DNA of 64,000 nt from Quadrisphaera setariae (GTDB lineage: Bacteria; Actinomycetota; Actinomycetes; Actinomycetales; Quadrisphaeraceae): contig NZ_VKAC01000009.1 in the NCBI RefSeq assembly GCF_008041935.1, positions 62,001 through 126,000 of the forward strand, read 5' to 3'. Both the position numbers and the translations under genes were made by a program. Every line of letters begins with the position of its first letter. The stretch's first letter is position 1. Under the pieces are notes generated by a model. It did no database searches. It saw nothing but the letters and a program-made list of their open reading frames with translations, and was not told where the DNA came from. This document shows, piece by piece, positions 10,318-19,434 of this stretch.

Positions 10318-11001
10318 GTGGACGACGCCGCGCCGACCTCGTCCCCCGCCCCGCTCGTGACGTCGGCGGCGGTGACGAAGCTCGTGCTGGGGCTGCTCGT
10401 CGTCGTCCTCGACCTGCGCCTGCAGGGCTTCGACCTCCTCGTCGACGCGGTGGGCTGGGTGGTGGTCGTCGGAGCGCTCGCGCACCTGGCGTCAGCGGTG
10501 CCCGGGCTGCGGGCCGCCCGCGCGGTGGCCCTGCTCGCCGCCGTGCTGTCCCTCGCGGACCTGCTGCACCCGACGCGCACCACCACCGAGGACGTCTTCG
10601 GTGACGGCTCGACGACCACCAGCACCACCGCGGTGGTCGCTCCCGACGGGCTGCAGGGTGCCCTCGCCTGGGGGTACGAGGCGCTGTGCGTGGTCTTCCT
10701 CGTGCAGGTCTGCCTCGTGCTCGCGTCGGCCGCCTCCCAGGAGCAGCACCCGCAGGTGGCGTCCCGGCTGCGGACCGTCGCCGCGGTCACCGGCGTCGTG
10801 CAGGGGGCGGACGTGCTGCTGGGTGGCGTGGCGCTCCTCACCGGTTGGGAGGCCCTGGACGGTGCGCCGGAGCTCGTCTGGACCGGGCTGCTGCTGGCCG
10901 TCGGGGGCCTCCTCACCACCGCCTGGGTGCTGCTGTCGCTGTGGCGTCTGCGCACCTGGCCGCTGCTCAGCTCTCCGTCGGACACCGCTCTGCGCGCTTG
11001 A
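10318..11001 (+). CDS. membrane protein of unknown function, 227 residues
   Basis: No family recognised. About five hydrophobic helices are visible: KLVLGLLVVVLDL, a WVVVVGALAHL region, an AVALLAAVLSL region, a central CVVFLVQVCLVLAS helix and a final LLAVGGLLTTAWVLLSL. A Thr-rich loop separates helix 3 from the rest. The GTG start was chosen for the leaderless -10 element just upstream. It sits alone between chemoreceptor 1 and a MerR regulator; the same-strand gap to the regulator is 68 bp, so co-transcription is possible. Confidence 0.7.
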   Translation: MDDAAPTSSPAPLVTSAAVTKLVLGLLVVVLDLRLQGFDLLVDAVGWVVVVGALAHLASAVPGLRAARAVALLAAVLSLADLLHPTRTTTEDVFGDGSTTTSTTAVVAPDGLQGALAWGYEALCVVFLVQVCLVLASAASQEQHPQVASRLRTVAAVTGVVQGADVLLGGVALLTGWEALDGAPELVWTGLLLAVGGLLTTAWVLLSLWRLRTWPLLSSPSDTALRA

Positions 11002-11069
11002 CCTTCCCCCTGCGGCAAGCCCGACGCTGGGCGTGCGGCCGGAGGCACCGGGCGCACGAGGGGAGTGAC

Positions 11070-11915
11070 GTGCTCACGATCGGGCAGTTCGCCCAGGCGA
11101 CGGGGCTCACCGCGAAGGCGCTGCGCCTCTACGACGAGACGGGCCTGCTGGAGCCGGCCGAGGTGGACCCGGTGACCGGGTACCGCCGCTACGAGGTCTC
11201 GCAGGTGCGCCGAGCGGCGCAGGTGGCCGTCATGCGCCGCATGGGCGTGCCGCTGGAGGACGTCGGGCGAGTGCTCGACCAGCCCGACGCCGCGGAGCAG
11301 CTGCTCGACCGGCACGCCGAGGGGGTGCGGCGGCGGCACGCGGCCGAGGAGGCGGCGCTGGTGGCCGGGCGGGCGCAGCTCGCCGCCTACGAGCGCGACG
11401 TCCCCGTGGAGCACCGCCGCGCACCGGCGCAGCCGTGGGCGGGCGTGGTGGTCGACGTCCCCGCGGACCCGGAGGACGAGGCCGCCGACCTCACCGACGA
11501 GGCAGCCGAGCAGGCGTTCTCCCGCCTGTGGTCCACCCTGACCGCTGCGGGCGCGCAGGTCACCGGCCCGTGGTGGACGACGATGCGGACGGTCGACGGC
11601 CACGACGACCGCGTCCAGCTGGTGCTGAGCTGGCCGCTCGCCGCCCTTCCGGAGAGCGAGCTGGGCGTCGAGGGAGCCCGGGTGGAGACCGGCGTGCTGC
11701 CCGAGCGCACGGAAGCGCTCGTCCGCCTGCTCCACGCCGAGGACCACGCCGGTGACGGTGTGGAGGGCGTCCCCACCGCTGCCGTGGTGCACCTGCTGGA
11801 GCAGCTCGGCGACGACGAGGCGCTCGACACCCAGGTGCGTCAGGTGGGCGTGCTCGACGAGCAGGGCGCGCCCGTCGGCGTGGAGCTGGTGGTGACCACC
11901 GCCGTCCACGGCTGA
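11070..11915 (+). CDS. MerR-family regulator with C-terminal effector domain
   Basis: DNA-binding regulator of 281 residues. The N-terminal MerR helix-turn-helix reads LTIGQFAQATGLTAKALRLY, followed by ETGLL, a GYRRY wing and a dimerisation helix to about residue 110. The C-terminal half looks like a GyrI/BmrR-type ligand-binding domain, with GPWWTTM and alternating strands, suggesting a small hydrophobic or drug-like effector. There is no metal-binding cysteine set. The GTG at 11070 follows GAGGGGAG. Target genes are not evident; the adjacent membrane protein (10318) and RidA gene (11968) are candidates. Confidence 0.85.
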   Translation: MLTIGQFAQATGLTAKALRLYDETGLLEPAEVDPVTGYRRYEVSQVRRAAQVAVMRRMGVPLEDVGRVLDQPDAAEQLLDRHAEGVRRRHAAEEAALVAGRAQLAAYERDVPVEHRRAPAQPWAGVVVDVPADPEDEAADLTDEAAEQAFSRLWSTLTAAGAQVTGPWWTTMRTVDGHDDRVQLVLSWPLAALPESELGVEGARVETGVLPERTEALVRLLHAEDHAGDGVEGVPTAAVVHLLEQLGDDEALDTQVRQVGVLDEQGAPVGVELVVTTAVHG

Positions 11916-11967
11916 CGGAGCGGAACGGCGTGGCGCTGCTGCAGGAGGCGCTGGGAGGGTGGCGCGC

Positions 11968-12396
11968 ATGACGACGACCTCCTCCACCGACGGCTCCGGT
12001 CCCGTCCGGCTGGTGCGCAGCGAGCAGCTGACCCCGTCCGTGCCGTACGCCTACGCCGCCACCACCGACCGCCCGGGCCGCCTCCTGTTCACCGCGGGGG
12101 CGTGCCCCCTCGACGACGAGTGCCGCGTGGTCTCGCCCGGCGACGTCGTCGCGCAGACCGAGCAGGTCATCGCCAACCTGCGCACGGTGCTGCAGGAGGC
12201 CGGCGCAGACCTGACGAGCGTGGTGAAGTCGACGGTGTACGTCGCCTCGACCCGCGCCGAGGACCTGCACGCCGCGTGGGACGTCGTGGCCCGCGCCTTC
12301 GGCGAGCACGACGCCCCGAGCACCCTGCTGGGTGTCACCGTCCTCGGCTGGCCGGACCAGCTGGTGGAGGTCGAGGCCGTCGCCGTCCTGCCGTGA
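11968..12396 (+). CDS. RidA-family enamine/imine deaminase-like protein
   Basis: Small RidA/YjgF-type protein of 142 residues. The family hydrolyses reactive enamines and imines from PLP enzymes. Family features are LLFTAGACPLD near the N-terminus, the helix with QTEQVIANLRTVLQEAG, the VVKSTVYV strand, and VTVLGWPDQLVEVEAVAV at the end. The canonical substrate-binding Arg of the RNP motif is not obvious, so it may be a divergent subgroup. ATG 11968 has GGGAGG 9 nt upstream; GTG 11959 with AGGAGG is an alternative adding three residues. Confidence 0.82.
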   Translation: MTTTSSTDGSGPVRLVRSEQLTPSVPYAYAATTDRPGRLLFTAGACPLDDECRVVSPGDVVAQTEQVIANLRTVLQEAGADLTSVVKSTVYVASTRAEDLHAAWDVVARAFGEHDAPSTLLGVTVLGWPDQLVEVEAVAVLP

Positions 12397-12406
12397 CGGT
12401 CCCGCT

Positions 12407-12694
12407 GTGAGCGTGGGGCCGGCTGAGCCCGACGTCACCGCGTCGCCCTTCGTCGTCCTGAGCGGTGACGGGCTGGTGCTGCGCTGCCTGCGGCAGCGCG
12501 ACGTGGCCGCCCTGCTGGCCGGTGAGGACGACGACCAGGTCCGCTGGCTGCTCGAGGGCCACCGCTCCGAGCTCGAGCGGACCCGGCGGTGGGTGGGCGA
12601 GACCCAGCGGGAGTGGGCGGCCGGTGGTCCGCGGCGGCACCTCGGCGTGTTCGACGGCGAGCGGCTCGACCGGTACGAGCGCCCGCTGCGCTGA
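12407..12694 (+). pseudogene. truncated GNAT acetyltransferase
   Basis: The 95 codons begin like a RimJ/RimL-type N-acetyltransferase: LVLRCLRQRDVAALLA, then ERTRRWVGETQREWAAGGPRRHLGVFDGERL. The reading frame then ends with RYERPLR and a stop, exactly where the central strand and acetyl-CoA loop should begin. No continuation was found in another frame over the next 80 bp. It therefore looks like a decayed gene that lost its catalytic half. The start is uncertain; GTG 12407 lies 10 bp after the RidA stop. Confidence 0.55.
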
Positions 12695-12732
12695 ACGGCT
12701 CCGCAGAACGCCCCAGGCCCAGGGGCTCGACC

Positions 12733-12767
12733 TCGAGCCTCCTCGAGCTCGGTAGGAGCCGGCTCGA
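12733..12767. terminator. hairpin between convergent genes
   Basis: Arms TCGAGCC+TCCT and AGGA+GGCTCGA with a 3-nt bulge and a 10-nt loop. It lies just past the stop of the kinase-like gene on the minus strand and after the broken acetyltransferase. No U-tract is present. Confidence 0.4.
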
Positions 12768-12769
12768 GC

Positions 12770-13747
12770 TCACGCGCTGACGAGGCGGCGGCGCGCTGCG
12801 TCGTCGAGCTCCCCGAGCAGCTCCAGCGCCATGAGCGCCGCTCCCCGGACGGGGTCCGTGACCCCCGGCTGGAGCTCGCAGGTGCTGCCCGCCAGCGCGG
12901 CCGCCAGCCGAGAGGAGAAGGCGGGGTCGGTCGCGAGGGACCCGGTGCACCCCACCGGCACCGCGGCCGTCCCGACGAGCGGCGCGAGGAGGAGCACGCC
13001 CACTGCGGTGCGCTCAGCCAGCGCGCGCAGGGCGCGGTCAGCGAGAGGACTGGTCTCGGCGGCCGCGGTGACGAGCGGGGCGAGCGGTCCGAGGCGCCGG
13101 GTGGTCGAGTGCGGGGTCCCCGACGCCGTCAGGTCGAGGACGGTCCGGCGGAGGGCGTCGACGTCCTCGACCTCCAGCGCCTCCATGAGCTCGGCCACGA
13201 AGGAGCCGTCCTGCGGCGCCGATCGGGCTGAGAGGACCTGCTGGACGACGTCGAGCACCAGGTGGCGCGCGGCGCCGGCGTAGTGGGCCAGCTGGCCGTT
13301 CTCCACCTCCTCGCCGCGTGCGGTGATCGCGAGCACCATCGAGCCCGTGCCCGCCACCACGATCACGCCGGGGCTTCCCGCGAGCACTCCTCGGTGCGCA
13401 GTGACGGCGTCGTTGACGAAGACCTGCGGGCAGACCAGCTCGGGCAGCGCCAGGTGCTCGCGCGCCCAGTCGAGCGAGCGGTCGCCGTCGGCGCCGCCGC
13501 GGCTGCTGATCCCCGCCACCCCCGCCACGAGCGCGGCCGCGTCACCGGGCGACAGACCGCTCGTGCTGAGGGCCTCCAGCACGGTCCTGCGGAGGTTCTC
13601 CACGGCGTCGTCGTGGTGGTGCCACGCGCCCGCCGGACCGGTGGCGCTGCCCAGCAGGCCGCCGTCGAGACCGAAGCAGCTGGCGCGCGTGTGCGTCCCT
13701 CCGGCGTCGACTGCCACGACGCAGCGACCGAGCGTCTTCGCTGGCAC
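12770..13747 (-). CDS. BadF/BadG-type N-acetylglucosamine kinase-like protein
   Basis: ATPase of the actin/hexokinase fold, 325 residues, most like bacterial N-acetylglucosamine kinases that phosphorylate amino sugars released from cell wall. Phosphate-1 motif is VVAVDAGGTHTRA (residues 9-21). Phosphate-2 is VVAGTGSMVLAI. A GVAGISSRG segment lies between them and an adenosine-type GCTGSL motif near the C-terminus. GTG 13747 follows a leaderless -10 (TACGGT) by 6 nt. No sugar transporter is adjacent, so the substrate is inferred from family only. Confidence 0.8.
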   Translation of the reverse strand: MPAKTLGRCVVAVDAGGTHTRASCFGLDGGLLGSATGPAGAWHHHDDAVENLRRTVLEALSTSGLSPGDAAALVAGVAGISSRGGADGDRSLDWAREHLALPELVCPQVFVNDAVTAHRGVLAGSPGVIVVAGTGSMVLAITARGEEVENGQLAHYAGAARHLVLDVVQQVLSARSAPQDGSFVAELMEALEVEDVDALRRTVLDLTASGTPHSTTRRLGPLAPLVTAAAETSPLADRALRALAERTAVGVLLLAPLVGTAAVPVGCTGSLATDPAFSSRLAAALAGSTCELQPGVTDPVRGAALMALELLGELDDAARRRLVSA

Positions 13748-13753
13748 CCGAAG

Positions 13754-13759
13754 ACCGTA
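13754..13759 (-). promoter_or_regulatory. leaderless -10 element
   Basis: TACGGT on the minus strand, 6 nt before the GTG at 13747. Confidence 0.5.
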
Positions 13760-13830
13760 CCGGTGTGGTCGAGAGGGGACGAGGGGCTGCCGGACGCCGA
13801 GGTGGCCGCCGTGCTCGACACCGCCCTCGC

Positions 13831-13907
13831 AGCGTGCGCAGCGCCCTCGAGGAGGGCGCTGCGCACGCTGACGGGGCTCGTTCCACCCCGCTGAGGTCAG
13901 CGGGGTG
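13831..13907. terminator. two tandem hairpins downstream of chemoreceptor 2
   Basis: The first (13831-13869) has perfect 18-bp arms around a 3-nt loop. The second (13884-13907) has perfect 11-bp arms CACCCCGCTGA/TCAGCGGGGTG with a 2-nt gap. Both lie past the stop of the minus-strand chemoreceptor at 13921. Neither has a U-tract, as is common for terminators in very GC-rich genomes. Confidence 0.6.
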
Positions 13908-13920
13908 CGAGGAGCGGTGC

Positions 13921-15534
13921 TCAGACGGTGAAGCCGGCCACCGCCTGCTGCAGCCGCGTGCTGAGCGAGGTCAGCTCCGCGGAGGCGCCGCGGGCCTCGG
14001 AGGCGCGGTTGCGGCTGCCCTCAGCGCCGGCGGCGAGCATGGAGATGTTGGCGGCGATCTCCTGGGACCCCGAGGCCGCGTCGGCGACGTTGCGGGTCAT
14101 CTCCTGGGAGGTGGCCGACTGCTCCTCCACCGCTGCGGCGATGGTGGTCTGGTGGTCGTTGATGCGGCCGATGACCTCGCTGATGCGCTCGATCGCCGAG
14201 ACCGCGCCGCTGGTGTCCTCCTGGATGGTGGACACGCGGTGGGAGATGTCCTCGGTGGCCTGGGCGGTCTGGCGGGCCAGCTCCTTGACCTCCCCGGCCA
14301 CGACCGCGAAGCCCTTGCCGAGCTCACCGGCGCGGGCGGCCTCGATGGTGGCGTTCAGGGCCAGGAGGTTGGTCTGCTCGGCGATGGACGTGATGAGGTT
14401 GACCACCGAGACGATCTCCTGGCTGGAGGCGCCGAGGCGGGCGACGGTGGCGGTGGTGGCCTCGACGGCCTCGACGGCCTGGGCGGCCACGGCGGCGGCC
14501 TGGGCGGCGCTGGCGGAGATCTCTCCGATGGCGGTCTGCATCTCGCCCGAGCCGGCGGCGACGGTGTCGACGCTGACGGAGACCGAGGAGGCGGCGGCGG
14601 AGACGAGGTCTGCCTGGGCGGCGGACTCGTCGGCGCGGCCGACCACGTCCACGGCGAGCTGGTCCAGGGTGCGGGAGGTGCCGGTGAGCTGGTCGGTGGT
14701 GGCGATGACCACGCCCATGGCGCGGCCGAACTCGTCGAGGGTGTGGTCCAGCGAGACCGAGACGGAGGCGAGCTCGTCGTTTCCGACGATGCCGGCGCGA
14801 GCGCGCAGGTCGCCGGTGGCCACCCGGCCCAGGACGGTGCGGACGTGCTCCAGCGGGCGGGTGATGCTGCGGGTGATCACCACGGCCAGCGTGAGGGAGA
14901 CGGCCAGCGCCACGAGGGCGATGCCCACCAGCACGCGGACCGCCGAGTCGGCCGCGGCCTGCGCCTCCTGGGCCGCCGCGGCGGCGCCGGCGGACTGGGC
15001 GGCGAGGGCGTCGGTGAGGGACTTGCTGATGGCGTCCTCCAGCTCGAAGTACTTGGCGTTGAGGGATGCCACCGTGGTGGTGTCCCCCGCAGCCGTCGCC
15101 GCGACCAGCTTCTGGAGGTTGTCGTTGTACTGCGGCACGGCGCTGGAGACCGTCGTGACGGCCGCGGTGGCCTTCGGCGTCAGGGAGGTGCTCTGCAGGG
15201 AGCTGATGTCCTTCTGCACAGCTGCCATCGCGGCGTCTGCCGCCTTCACGTACCCGGCCTGCATCTCGGCCGTGTTGCCGGTGAGGTACTGGCGGGACAG
15301 GTTGGTGAGGTACGTCTGCCAGTCGACCTTGAGCTGGCCGAGCTGCTCCAGCGGCACGGTCCCGGTCTGCCGCACCTCCTGGGCGCGGTGGTTCAGCGCG
15401 AGGACCTGCGAGACGCCGACCCCGCCCATCCCCATCACGGCGACGGCGAGGGTCACGACGAGCGCGAACAGCCGGGTGCGCACGCTCCAGCGCGATGACC
15501 GGAGGAGGGCGCTTCGGCCGGGGGCGGCAGGCAT
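13921..15534 (-). CDS. methyl-accepting chemotaxis protein 2 (four-helix sensor)
   Basis: Chemoreceptor of 537 residues. TM1 is about 22-44. The extracellular domain is helical and Ala/Gln/Thr-rich, compatible with a four-helix-bundle MCP sensor. TM2 ([20 protein letters not shown]) is about 205-225, followed by HAMP and the cytoplasmic coiled coil. The tip reads [22 protein letters not shown] and is followed by [15 protein letters not shown]. No tethering pentapeptide. ATG 15534 was chosen for GAGGGAGA about 10 nt upstream; the longer upstream reading frame is low-complexity and unsupported. Transcribed from a sigma-28-like promoter. Confidence 0.92.
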   Translation of the reverse strand: MPAAPGRSALLRSSRWSVRTRLFALVVTLAVAVMGMGGVGVSQVLALNHRAQEVRQTGTVPLEQLGQLKVDWQTYLTNLSRQYLTGNTAEMQAGYVKAADAAMAAVQKDISSLQSTSLTPKATAAVTTVSSAVPQYNDNLQKLVAATAAGDTTTVASLNAKYFELEDAISKSLTDALAAQSAGAAAAAQEAQAAADSAVRVLVGIALVALAVSLTLAVVITRSITRPLEHVRTVLGRVATGDLRARAGIVGNDELASVSVSLDHTLDEFGRAMGVVIATTDQLTGTSRTLDQLAVDVVGRADESAAQADLVSAAASSVSVSVDTVAAGSGEMQTAIGEISASAAQAAAVAAQAVEAVEATTATVARLGASSQEIVSVVNLITSIAEQTNLLALNATIEAARAGELGKGFAVVAGEVKELARQTAQATEDISHRVSTIQEDTSGAVSAIERISEVIGRINDHQTTIAAAVEEQSATSQEMTRNVADAASGSQEIAANISMLAAGAEGSRNRASEARGASAELTSLSTRLQQAVAGFTV

Positions 15535-15578
15535 GGTGGTTCGGTCTCCCTCAGGTGGTTTCTGGGTGATCTCTGGGG

Positions 15579-15607
15579 TCGTCGGCGCGCTCGGCCCCCG
15601 CCTTGAG
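15579..15607 (-). promoter_or_regulatory. sigma-28-like promoter of chemoreceptor 2
   Basis: Minus strand: CTCAAG (15607-15602), 15 nt, GCCGACGA (15586-15579). This is close to the FliA -10 consensus GCCGATAA. It is back to back with the leaderless promoter of the next gene. Confidence 0.65.
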
Positions 15608-15615
15608 GTTCCGGT

Positions 15616-15621
15616 TAGCGT
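15616..15621 (+). promoter_or_regulatory. leaderless -10 element
   Basis: TAGCGT, 6 nt, then GTG at 15628. It lies 8 bp from the divergent sigma-28-like -35 of chemoreceptor 2. Confidence 0.5.
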
Positions 15622-15627
15622 GACCGG

Positions 15628-15990
15628 GTGACGACATCGCGCCTGCGGGCGGCGCCGGCGGTGCTGCTCAGCGCAGCCGCGGCCAGCTGGGCCGCGAACT
15701 GCGCGGTCGGCCTGGCGGCGTGGCGGGGCCGGCGGGGCAGCAGGTGGCCGCACCACGCCCTCTACGCCTCCACGTGCACGTGGACGCTGCTCGCGCTCGC
15801 AGCCTCCGCGCTCCTCGGCCGGAGCAGGACGACGACGGCCCTGCTGGCGCCCGCGCTGCTGCCGCTCGTCGTCGTCGCGAGGGTCCGTCCGGGCGGGACC
15901 GGTCACGTGCTGCTCGCCGCGTCGCTGGCCCCGCCCCTGCTGGGCGCCACCGCTGCCGCCTGGGCGGCAGCGGGGACGAGGAGCCGCTGA
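15628..15990 (+). CDS. small membrane protein, 120 residues
   Basis: Not recognised. Four hydrophobic segments are visible: [48 protein letters not shown] and [18 protein letters not shown], joined by short Arg-rich loops. The GTG start was chosen for the leaderless -10 element. The stop is 2 bp before the nitroreductase start, so the two are probably one transcript. Confidence 0.6.
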   Translation: MTTSRLRAAPAVLLSAAAASWAANCAVGLAAWRGRRGSRWPHHALYASTCTWTLLALAASALLGRSRTTTALLAPALLPLVVVARVRPGGTGHVLLAASLAPPLLGATAAAWAAAGTRSR

Positions 15991-15992
15991 CC

Positions 15993-16784
15993 GTGGAGCT
16001 GCTCGAGGCGATCCGCCGCCGGCGCACCACGAACGGCGCCTTCCTGCCCGACCCGGTCAGCGCCGAGCACCAGCGCCTGCTCGTGGAGGTGGCGGGACGC
16101 GCGCCGAGCCAGCTCAACAGCCAGCCGTGGCGCTTCGTGCTGGTCGAGGACCGGTCCACCATCGATCGCATCGCCGCGATCAGCGGCGAGAGCATGACCA
16201 CGGCGATGTCGGGCGGCACGTTCTTCGAGCGGTACAAGCGCTACTTCCGCTTCAGCGCTGCGGAGATGGCGCAGCACCGCAGCGGCATGCTCTTCGACAG
16301 GCTGCCCGCCCCGCTGCGGCCGTTCACCGGCCAGGTGTTCACCCGCCGCGGGCAGAGGCTCATGAACGCGCTGCGGGTGCCGCAGACGCTGGGGGAGGAG
16401 AACCGCAAGCTCGTCGCCGGGTCCCCGCTGCTGCTGGCGGCGCTGCTGGACAAGGCCGAGCACCGCCCGGGGGAGCTGTCGGCGTTCTACTCGCTGTTCT
16501 CCCTGGGCGCCGCGGTGGAGAACATCTGGCTCACCACGGTCGAGCTGGGGCTGGGCATCCAGTTCGTCTCGTTCCCCATGGAGGTGCCTGGCGCGTGGGG
16601 CCGCATCGAGGAGCTGCTGGAGGTGCCCGACCACCTCGACCTCATGGCCGTCTACCGCATCGGCCACGTCCCACCGGAGCAGCGGCGCCCCGCCATCGAC
16701 TGGTCGAGCAGCGAGCGGCGCGCGCCCTCCCAGTACGTCTACCGCGAGACGTGCGCCACGCCTCAGACCGGCTGGGACGGCTGA
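15993..16784 (+). CDS. nitroreductase-family flavoprotein
   Basis: FMN-dependent NAD(P)H oxidoreductase fold, 263 residues. The N-terminus [16 protein letters not shown] with [15 protein letters not shown] is the classic FMN-binding start of the family. A central helix and [22 protein letters not shown] complete the flavin site. There is a roughly 50-residue insert (residues 75-130, Arg/Phe-rich) between them that shorter nitroreductases lack. The physiological substrate is unknown. GTG 15993 has GAGGAG about 8 nt upstream. Its 3' end overlaps the convergent gene by 22 bp. Confidence 0.85.
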   Translation: MELLEAIRRRRTTNGAFLPDPVSAEHQRLLVEVAGRAPSQLNSQPWRFVLVEDRSTIDRIAAISGESMTTAMSGGTFFERYKRYFRFSAAEMAQHRSGMLFDRLPAPLRPFTGQVFTRRGQRLMNALRVPQTLGEENRKLVAGSPLLLAALLDKAEHRPGELSAFYSLFSLGAAVENIWLTTVELGLGIQFVSFPMEVPGAWGRIEELLEVPDHLDLMAVYRIGHVPPEQRRPAIDWSSSERRAPSQYVYRETCATPQTGWDG

Positions 16785-17518
16785 GCAGGGCTGAAGGTCC
16801 GCACGACCCGGGCGAAGGCCCCGGCCTCTGACAGCTGCGGCGGGAAGAGGTCGCCGGTGGTGGTGCCGGCCAGGTCCAGCCGCACGGTCTTGTCGGTCCA
16901 CCGCGCCCGCTTGACCTTTCCCTCACCAGCGACTCGGACCAGGTGCCAGGGCAGCCGGTGCCCGCCCACCTGGAGCCCGTCCGCGTGCAGCACGAACGGC
17001 CCCCAGGGGACGACGGCACCGCCGCGCAGCTCGCGGCCGACCTTCCTCGCGAGCCGTCGGTCGGCTCCCGCGAAGCCCCACCAGAGGAACGCGGCGCCGA
17101 CGAGGAGGCCGAACGGGCTGAGCAGGCCCCACCGCAGGTCGAACGCGTCGTACCCGGTCGCGGCGGTCGTGCCCCAGGCGACGGCTCGGTAGGTGTCCGG
17201 GTCGCCGGTGGTGCTGTCGAGGGTGCCGCCGTAGTGCGTGGTGAGCGTCCCCCTGACCTCCCGCCCGTCGGCGGTCCACGTCGCGGGGCAGTCCGTCCCG
17301 CCGCGACCCGCACCGCGCACCACGATCGTCGTCTCGCACGTGCCACCCGCCCGGGTGCTGGCGACCACCTCCGTGCCCGTGGCGTACCCGTACGCCGAGG
17401 GCGCCTTGAGGACGCCCCAGCCCGCGAAGATCGTCGCGAAGATGACCGGCCAGGCCAGCCACGTGAAGGCGACCGACAGCGCGGGGGGCTTCGGGGTGGA
17501 CCGGGCCGGGGCGCTCAT
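16763..17518 (-). CDS. membrane protein of unknown function, 251 residues
   Basis: Not assigned to a family. A helix ([21 protein letters not shown]) near residues 17-37 leads into an extracellular domain with two cysteines (CETTIVVRG and TDCPATW) that could form a disulfide. A second helix, [20 protein letters not shown] (about 131-150), leads to a cytoplasmic tail with PH-like strand pattern ([19 protein letters not shown], then [14 protein letters not shown]). The ATG overlaps the stop of the upstream endonuclease-family gene by 4 bp, making it the last gene of a three-gene operon. Confidence 0.65.
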   Translation of the reverse strand: MSAPARSTPKPPALSVAFTWLAWPVIFATIFAGWGVLKAPSAYGYATGTEVVASTRAGGTCETTIVVRGAGRGGTDCPATWTADGREVRGTLTTHYGGTLDSTTGDPDTYRAVAWGTTAATGYDAFDLRWGLLSPFGLLVGAAFLWWGFAGADRRLARKVGRELRGGAVVPWGPFVLHADGLQVGGHRLPWHLVRVAGEGKVKRARWTDKTVRLDLAGTTTGDLFPPQLSEAGAFARVVRTFSPAQPSQPV

Positions 17519-18387
17519 CCGCCGGAGGCTAGGGGCTGGTCCGCCTCCACGTCGACGACGAGCGCGCGGTGGTCACCCACCGCGAGCTGCTCGGCACGCC
17601 CGGTGGCGCTGACCGGTGCGCCGAGGGAGACGACGTGGTCCAGCTGCAGGCGCGGTGCGGCGCCGGGGAAGGTGGGGGCGGCCACCAGCGTCGGTGCACC
17701 CGCGGCCCGCTTCACCAGCGCTCCCGGCAGGTTGAGGTCTCCGGCCAGCAGCACCTGCCGTGTCGGACCGGCCGAGCCCGAGGGGGCGAGGCCCCGCAGC
17801 CACGACGCGACCCGGCGCAGCTGCCGCAGCGCCGTCGGAGGTGCGAAGGACAGGTGGGTCGCCGCGACCACCGTCCCGTCTCCCAGGACGGCGGCGACGG
17901 CCGTGCGCGGCTCGTCGGGGAACAGCAGCACGCCCGTGCGGCCGGTGACGGGATCGGGGACGACGAGCGGGAGCCTGCCGCGTCCGGTGCCGAGGTCGAG
18001 GGCGTGCCAGGCGACCACGGGCCGCCGGACGAGCAGCGCCACGCCGAACGTGGGGCCGCGCAGCCCGCGCGCCTCGTCCTGGTCCGAGCCCGGCCCCGTG
18101 CTCCCGACCGGGCCTCGCAGCGAGCCGGCCAGCGGGGCCCAGTCGCGCCGCAGCCCGGGGGTCCCCTCCAGCGCGGGCGCCATCCGCCAGTGGTCGAGGC
18201 CCAGCGCCGCGGACGCCTCCGCGGCCTGGTCGAGACCGCCCGAGCGGGGTTGGGCGTCGTCCACCTCCGCCAGCGCGACCGCGTCGCACCCCGACAGGCC
18301 GCGCAGGGCGTCCCGCAGGGCTGCGGCGCCGAGCTGGCGCCCGTCTCGGCCCCTCCCGGAGGCGAGGTTCAGCGCTGCGACCCTCAC
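17515..18387 (-). CDS. endonuclease/exonuclease/phosphatase-family protein
   Basis: Metal-dependent phosphoesterase fold, 290 residues. The start VRVAALNLASGR matches the family's N-W-N-like opening strand. GCDAVALAEVDD gives the metal-binding Glu, VVAATHLSF the central His, VLLAGDLNLP the Asp/Asn pair, and LQLDHVVSL plus VGDHRALVVDV the terminal Asp-His pairs. The substrate could be DNA, a phosphoinositide or another phosphodiester. GTG 18387 begins 3 bp after the phosphotransferase stop, so expression is probably coupled. Confidence 0.8.
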   Translation of the reverse strand: MRVAALNLASGRGRDGRQLGAAALRDALRGLSGCDAVALAEVDDAQPRSGGLDQAAEASAALGLDHWRMAPALEGTPGLRRDWAPLAGSLRGPVGSTGPGSDQDEARGLRGPTFGVALLVRRPVVAWHALDLGTGRGRLPLVVPDPVTGRTGVLLFPDEPRTAVAAVLGDGTVVAATHLSFAPPTALRQLRRVASWLRGLAPSGSAGPTRQVLLAGDLNLPGALVKRAAGAPTLVAAPTFPGAAPRLQLDHVVSLGAPVSATGRAEQLAVGDHRALVVDVEADQPLASGG

Positions 18388-18390
18388 GCC

Positions 18391-19329
18391 TCAGCGCTCC
18401 AGCTCGTCGCCGTCGTCGAGGGAGGCGTCGAGGTCCTCCAGCATCGCGGTGGCGTCGTCGAGCACGGCGTCGTCCTCCAGGGCCACGCCGTGGAGGAGGT
18501 AGCGCGCCAGCGCCATCTCCCCGGCCAGGCGCGCGCGGGCGGCCAGCGCCGGGTCGACCGGCTCGTGGCGGGCCTCGGCGTGCTCGACGAGCACCGCCTC
18601 CAGGGACTCGGTGGGAGCGGCGGCCGCCAGCCAGCCCAGGTCGTCGGCGGGGTCGCCGACGCTGAGCGAGCCCCAGCCGGTGACGCCCGTCACCGCGAGC
18701 CCGTCGGTGAGGACGCGGGTGCCGTCGAGGTCGCCGTGGACCACCACGGGGGAGAACCTCCACCAGCGCACCTCCTCCAGGCCCTGCTCCCACCGCGCGA
18801 GGAGCCGCGTCGGCACCCTCCCGGTGGAGGCGGCGCGGTCCAGCTCCGACAGCCGACGACCCCGCACCTCCGAGGCGCTCCACACCGGCAGCCCGGCCTC
18901 GTCGACGGCCGCGGCGGGCAGCGCGTGCACCACCGCCAGCGCGCGGGCCAGCGACGTGGTGAGCGCCCCCGGACGCAGGCCGACGACGTCCACCTGGTCG
19001 CCCGGGACCCACGTGGTGACGACGGCTCGGCCGCCCTCGGGCAGGGGCGTCCACCCGGCCACCGCGGGGACCACGAAGGGCAGGCGCACCCCCAGCGCAG
19101 GCTCCGCCAGGCGCGCGAGCAGCCCTAGGGCCGCCGCCTCGCGCTCCAGGTCGGCGCCCGCGGCGGGGCTGCGGGGGACGCTGATGACGTGACGGGCGCC
19201 GCCGTCGTCCTCCACCAGGGCGACGTCGAGGTCGGCACCGTCGTCGTCGAGCAGCCGCACCCGCGTCGGTTCAGCGCCGGGCAGCGCGGCGCTGGCGAGC
19301 GCGGCCATGAGGTAGGGGTCGCGGCGCAC
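18391..19329 (-). CDS. aminoglycoside-phosphotransferase-fold protein
   Basis: APH/choline-kinase fold, 312 residues. The nucleotide lobe spans about 1-110. The catalytic loop reads VVHGDLDGTRVL near residue 200, keeping His and Asp, but the usual metal-binding Asn is Arg. The DFG-like position reads TGWGSLSVGDPADDLGWL, with Gly where an Asp is usual. Activity is therefore uncertain. It is divergent from nudC, an association I recall from other actinobacteria. GTG 19329 is leaderless by its TAGCGT element. It heads the operon with 17515 and 16763. Confidence 0.75.
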   Translation of the reverse strand: MRRDPYLMAALASAALPGAEPTRVRLLDDDGADLDVALVEDDGGARHVISVPRSPAAGADLEREAAALGLLARLAEPALGVRLPFVVPAVAGWTPLPEGGRAVVTTWVPGDQVDVVGLRPGALTTSLARALAVVHALPAAAVDEAGLPVWSASEVRGRRLSELDRAASTGRVPTRLLARWEQGLEEVRWWRFSPVVVHGDLDGTRVLTDGLAVTGVTGWGSLSVGDPADDLGWLAAAAPTESLEAVLVEHAEARHEPVDPALAARARLAGEMALARYLLHGVALEDDAVLDDATAMLEDLDASLDDGDELER

Positions 19330-19335
19330 GGGCCA

Positions 19336-19341
19336 ACGCTA
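19336..19341 (-). promoter_or_regulatory. leaderless -10 of phosphotransferase operon
   Basis: TAGCGT on the minus strand, 6 nt before GTG 19329. Identical hexamer and spacing to the element at 15616. Confidence 0.5.
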
Positions 19342-19422
19342 GGGCCCCGTGCACCGTCCGCCGCAGTCCAGCACCCTCCAGGTCCGTCGGGAACCGCTCG
19401 CGCGGGCGGGACGGCGGCTGCC

Positions 19423-19428
19423 TACGGT
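19423..19428 (+). promoter_or_regulatory. leaderless -10 of nudC
   Basis: TACGGT, 6 nt, then GTG 19435. It is divergent from the element at 19336, the two being 81 bp apart. Confidence 0.5.
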
Positions 19429-19434
19429 GGCGAC

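Noticed and set aside
13763-13894. Possible 43-codon plus-strand gene between the GlcNAc-kinase-like gene and chemoreceptor 2
   Set aside because: Most of it is made of the 18-bp hairpin arms, it has no ribosome site or clean leaderless -10, and no family resemblance.
15535-15906. N-terminal extension of chemoreceptor 2 into a 661-codon frame
   Set aside because: The extra part is Arg/Pro low-complexity, runs antisense through another gene and crosses the predicted sigma-28 promoter.
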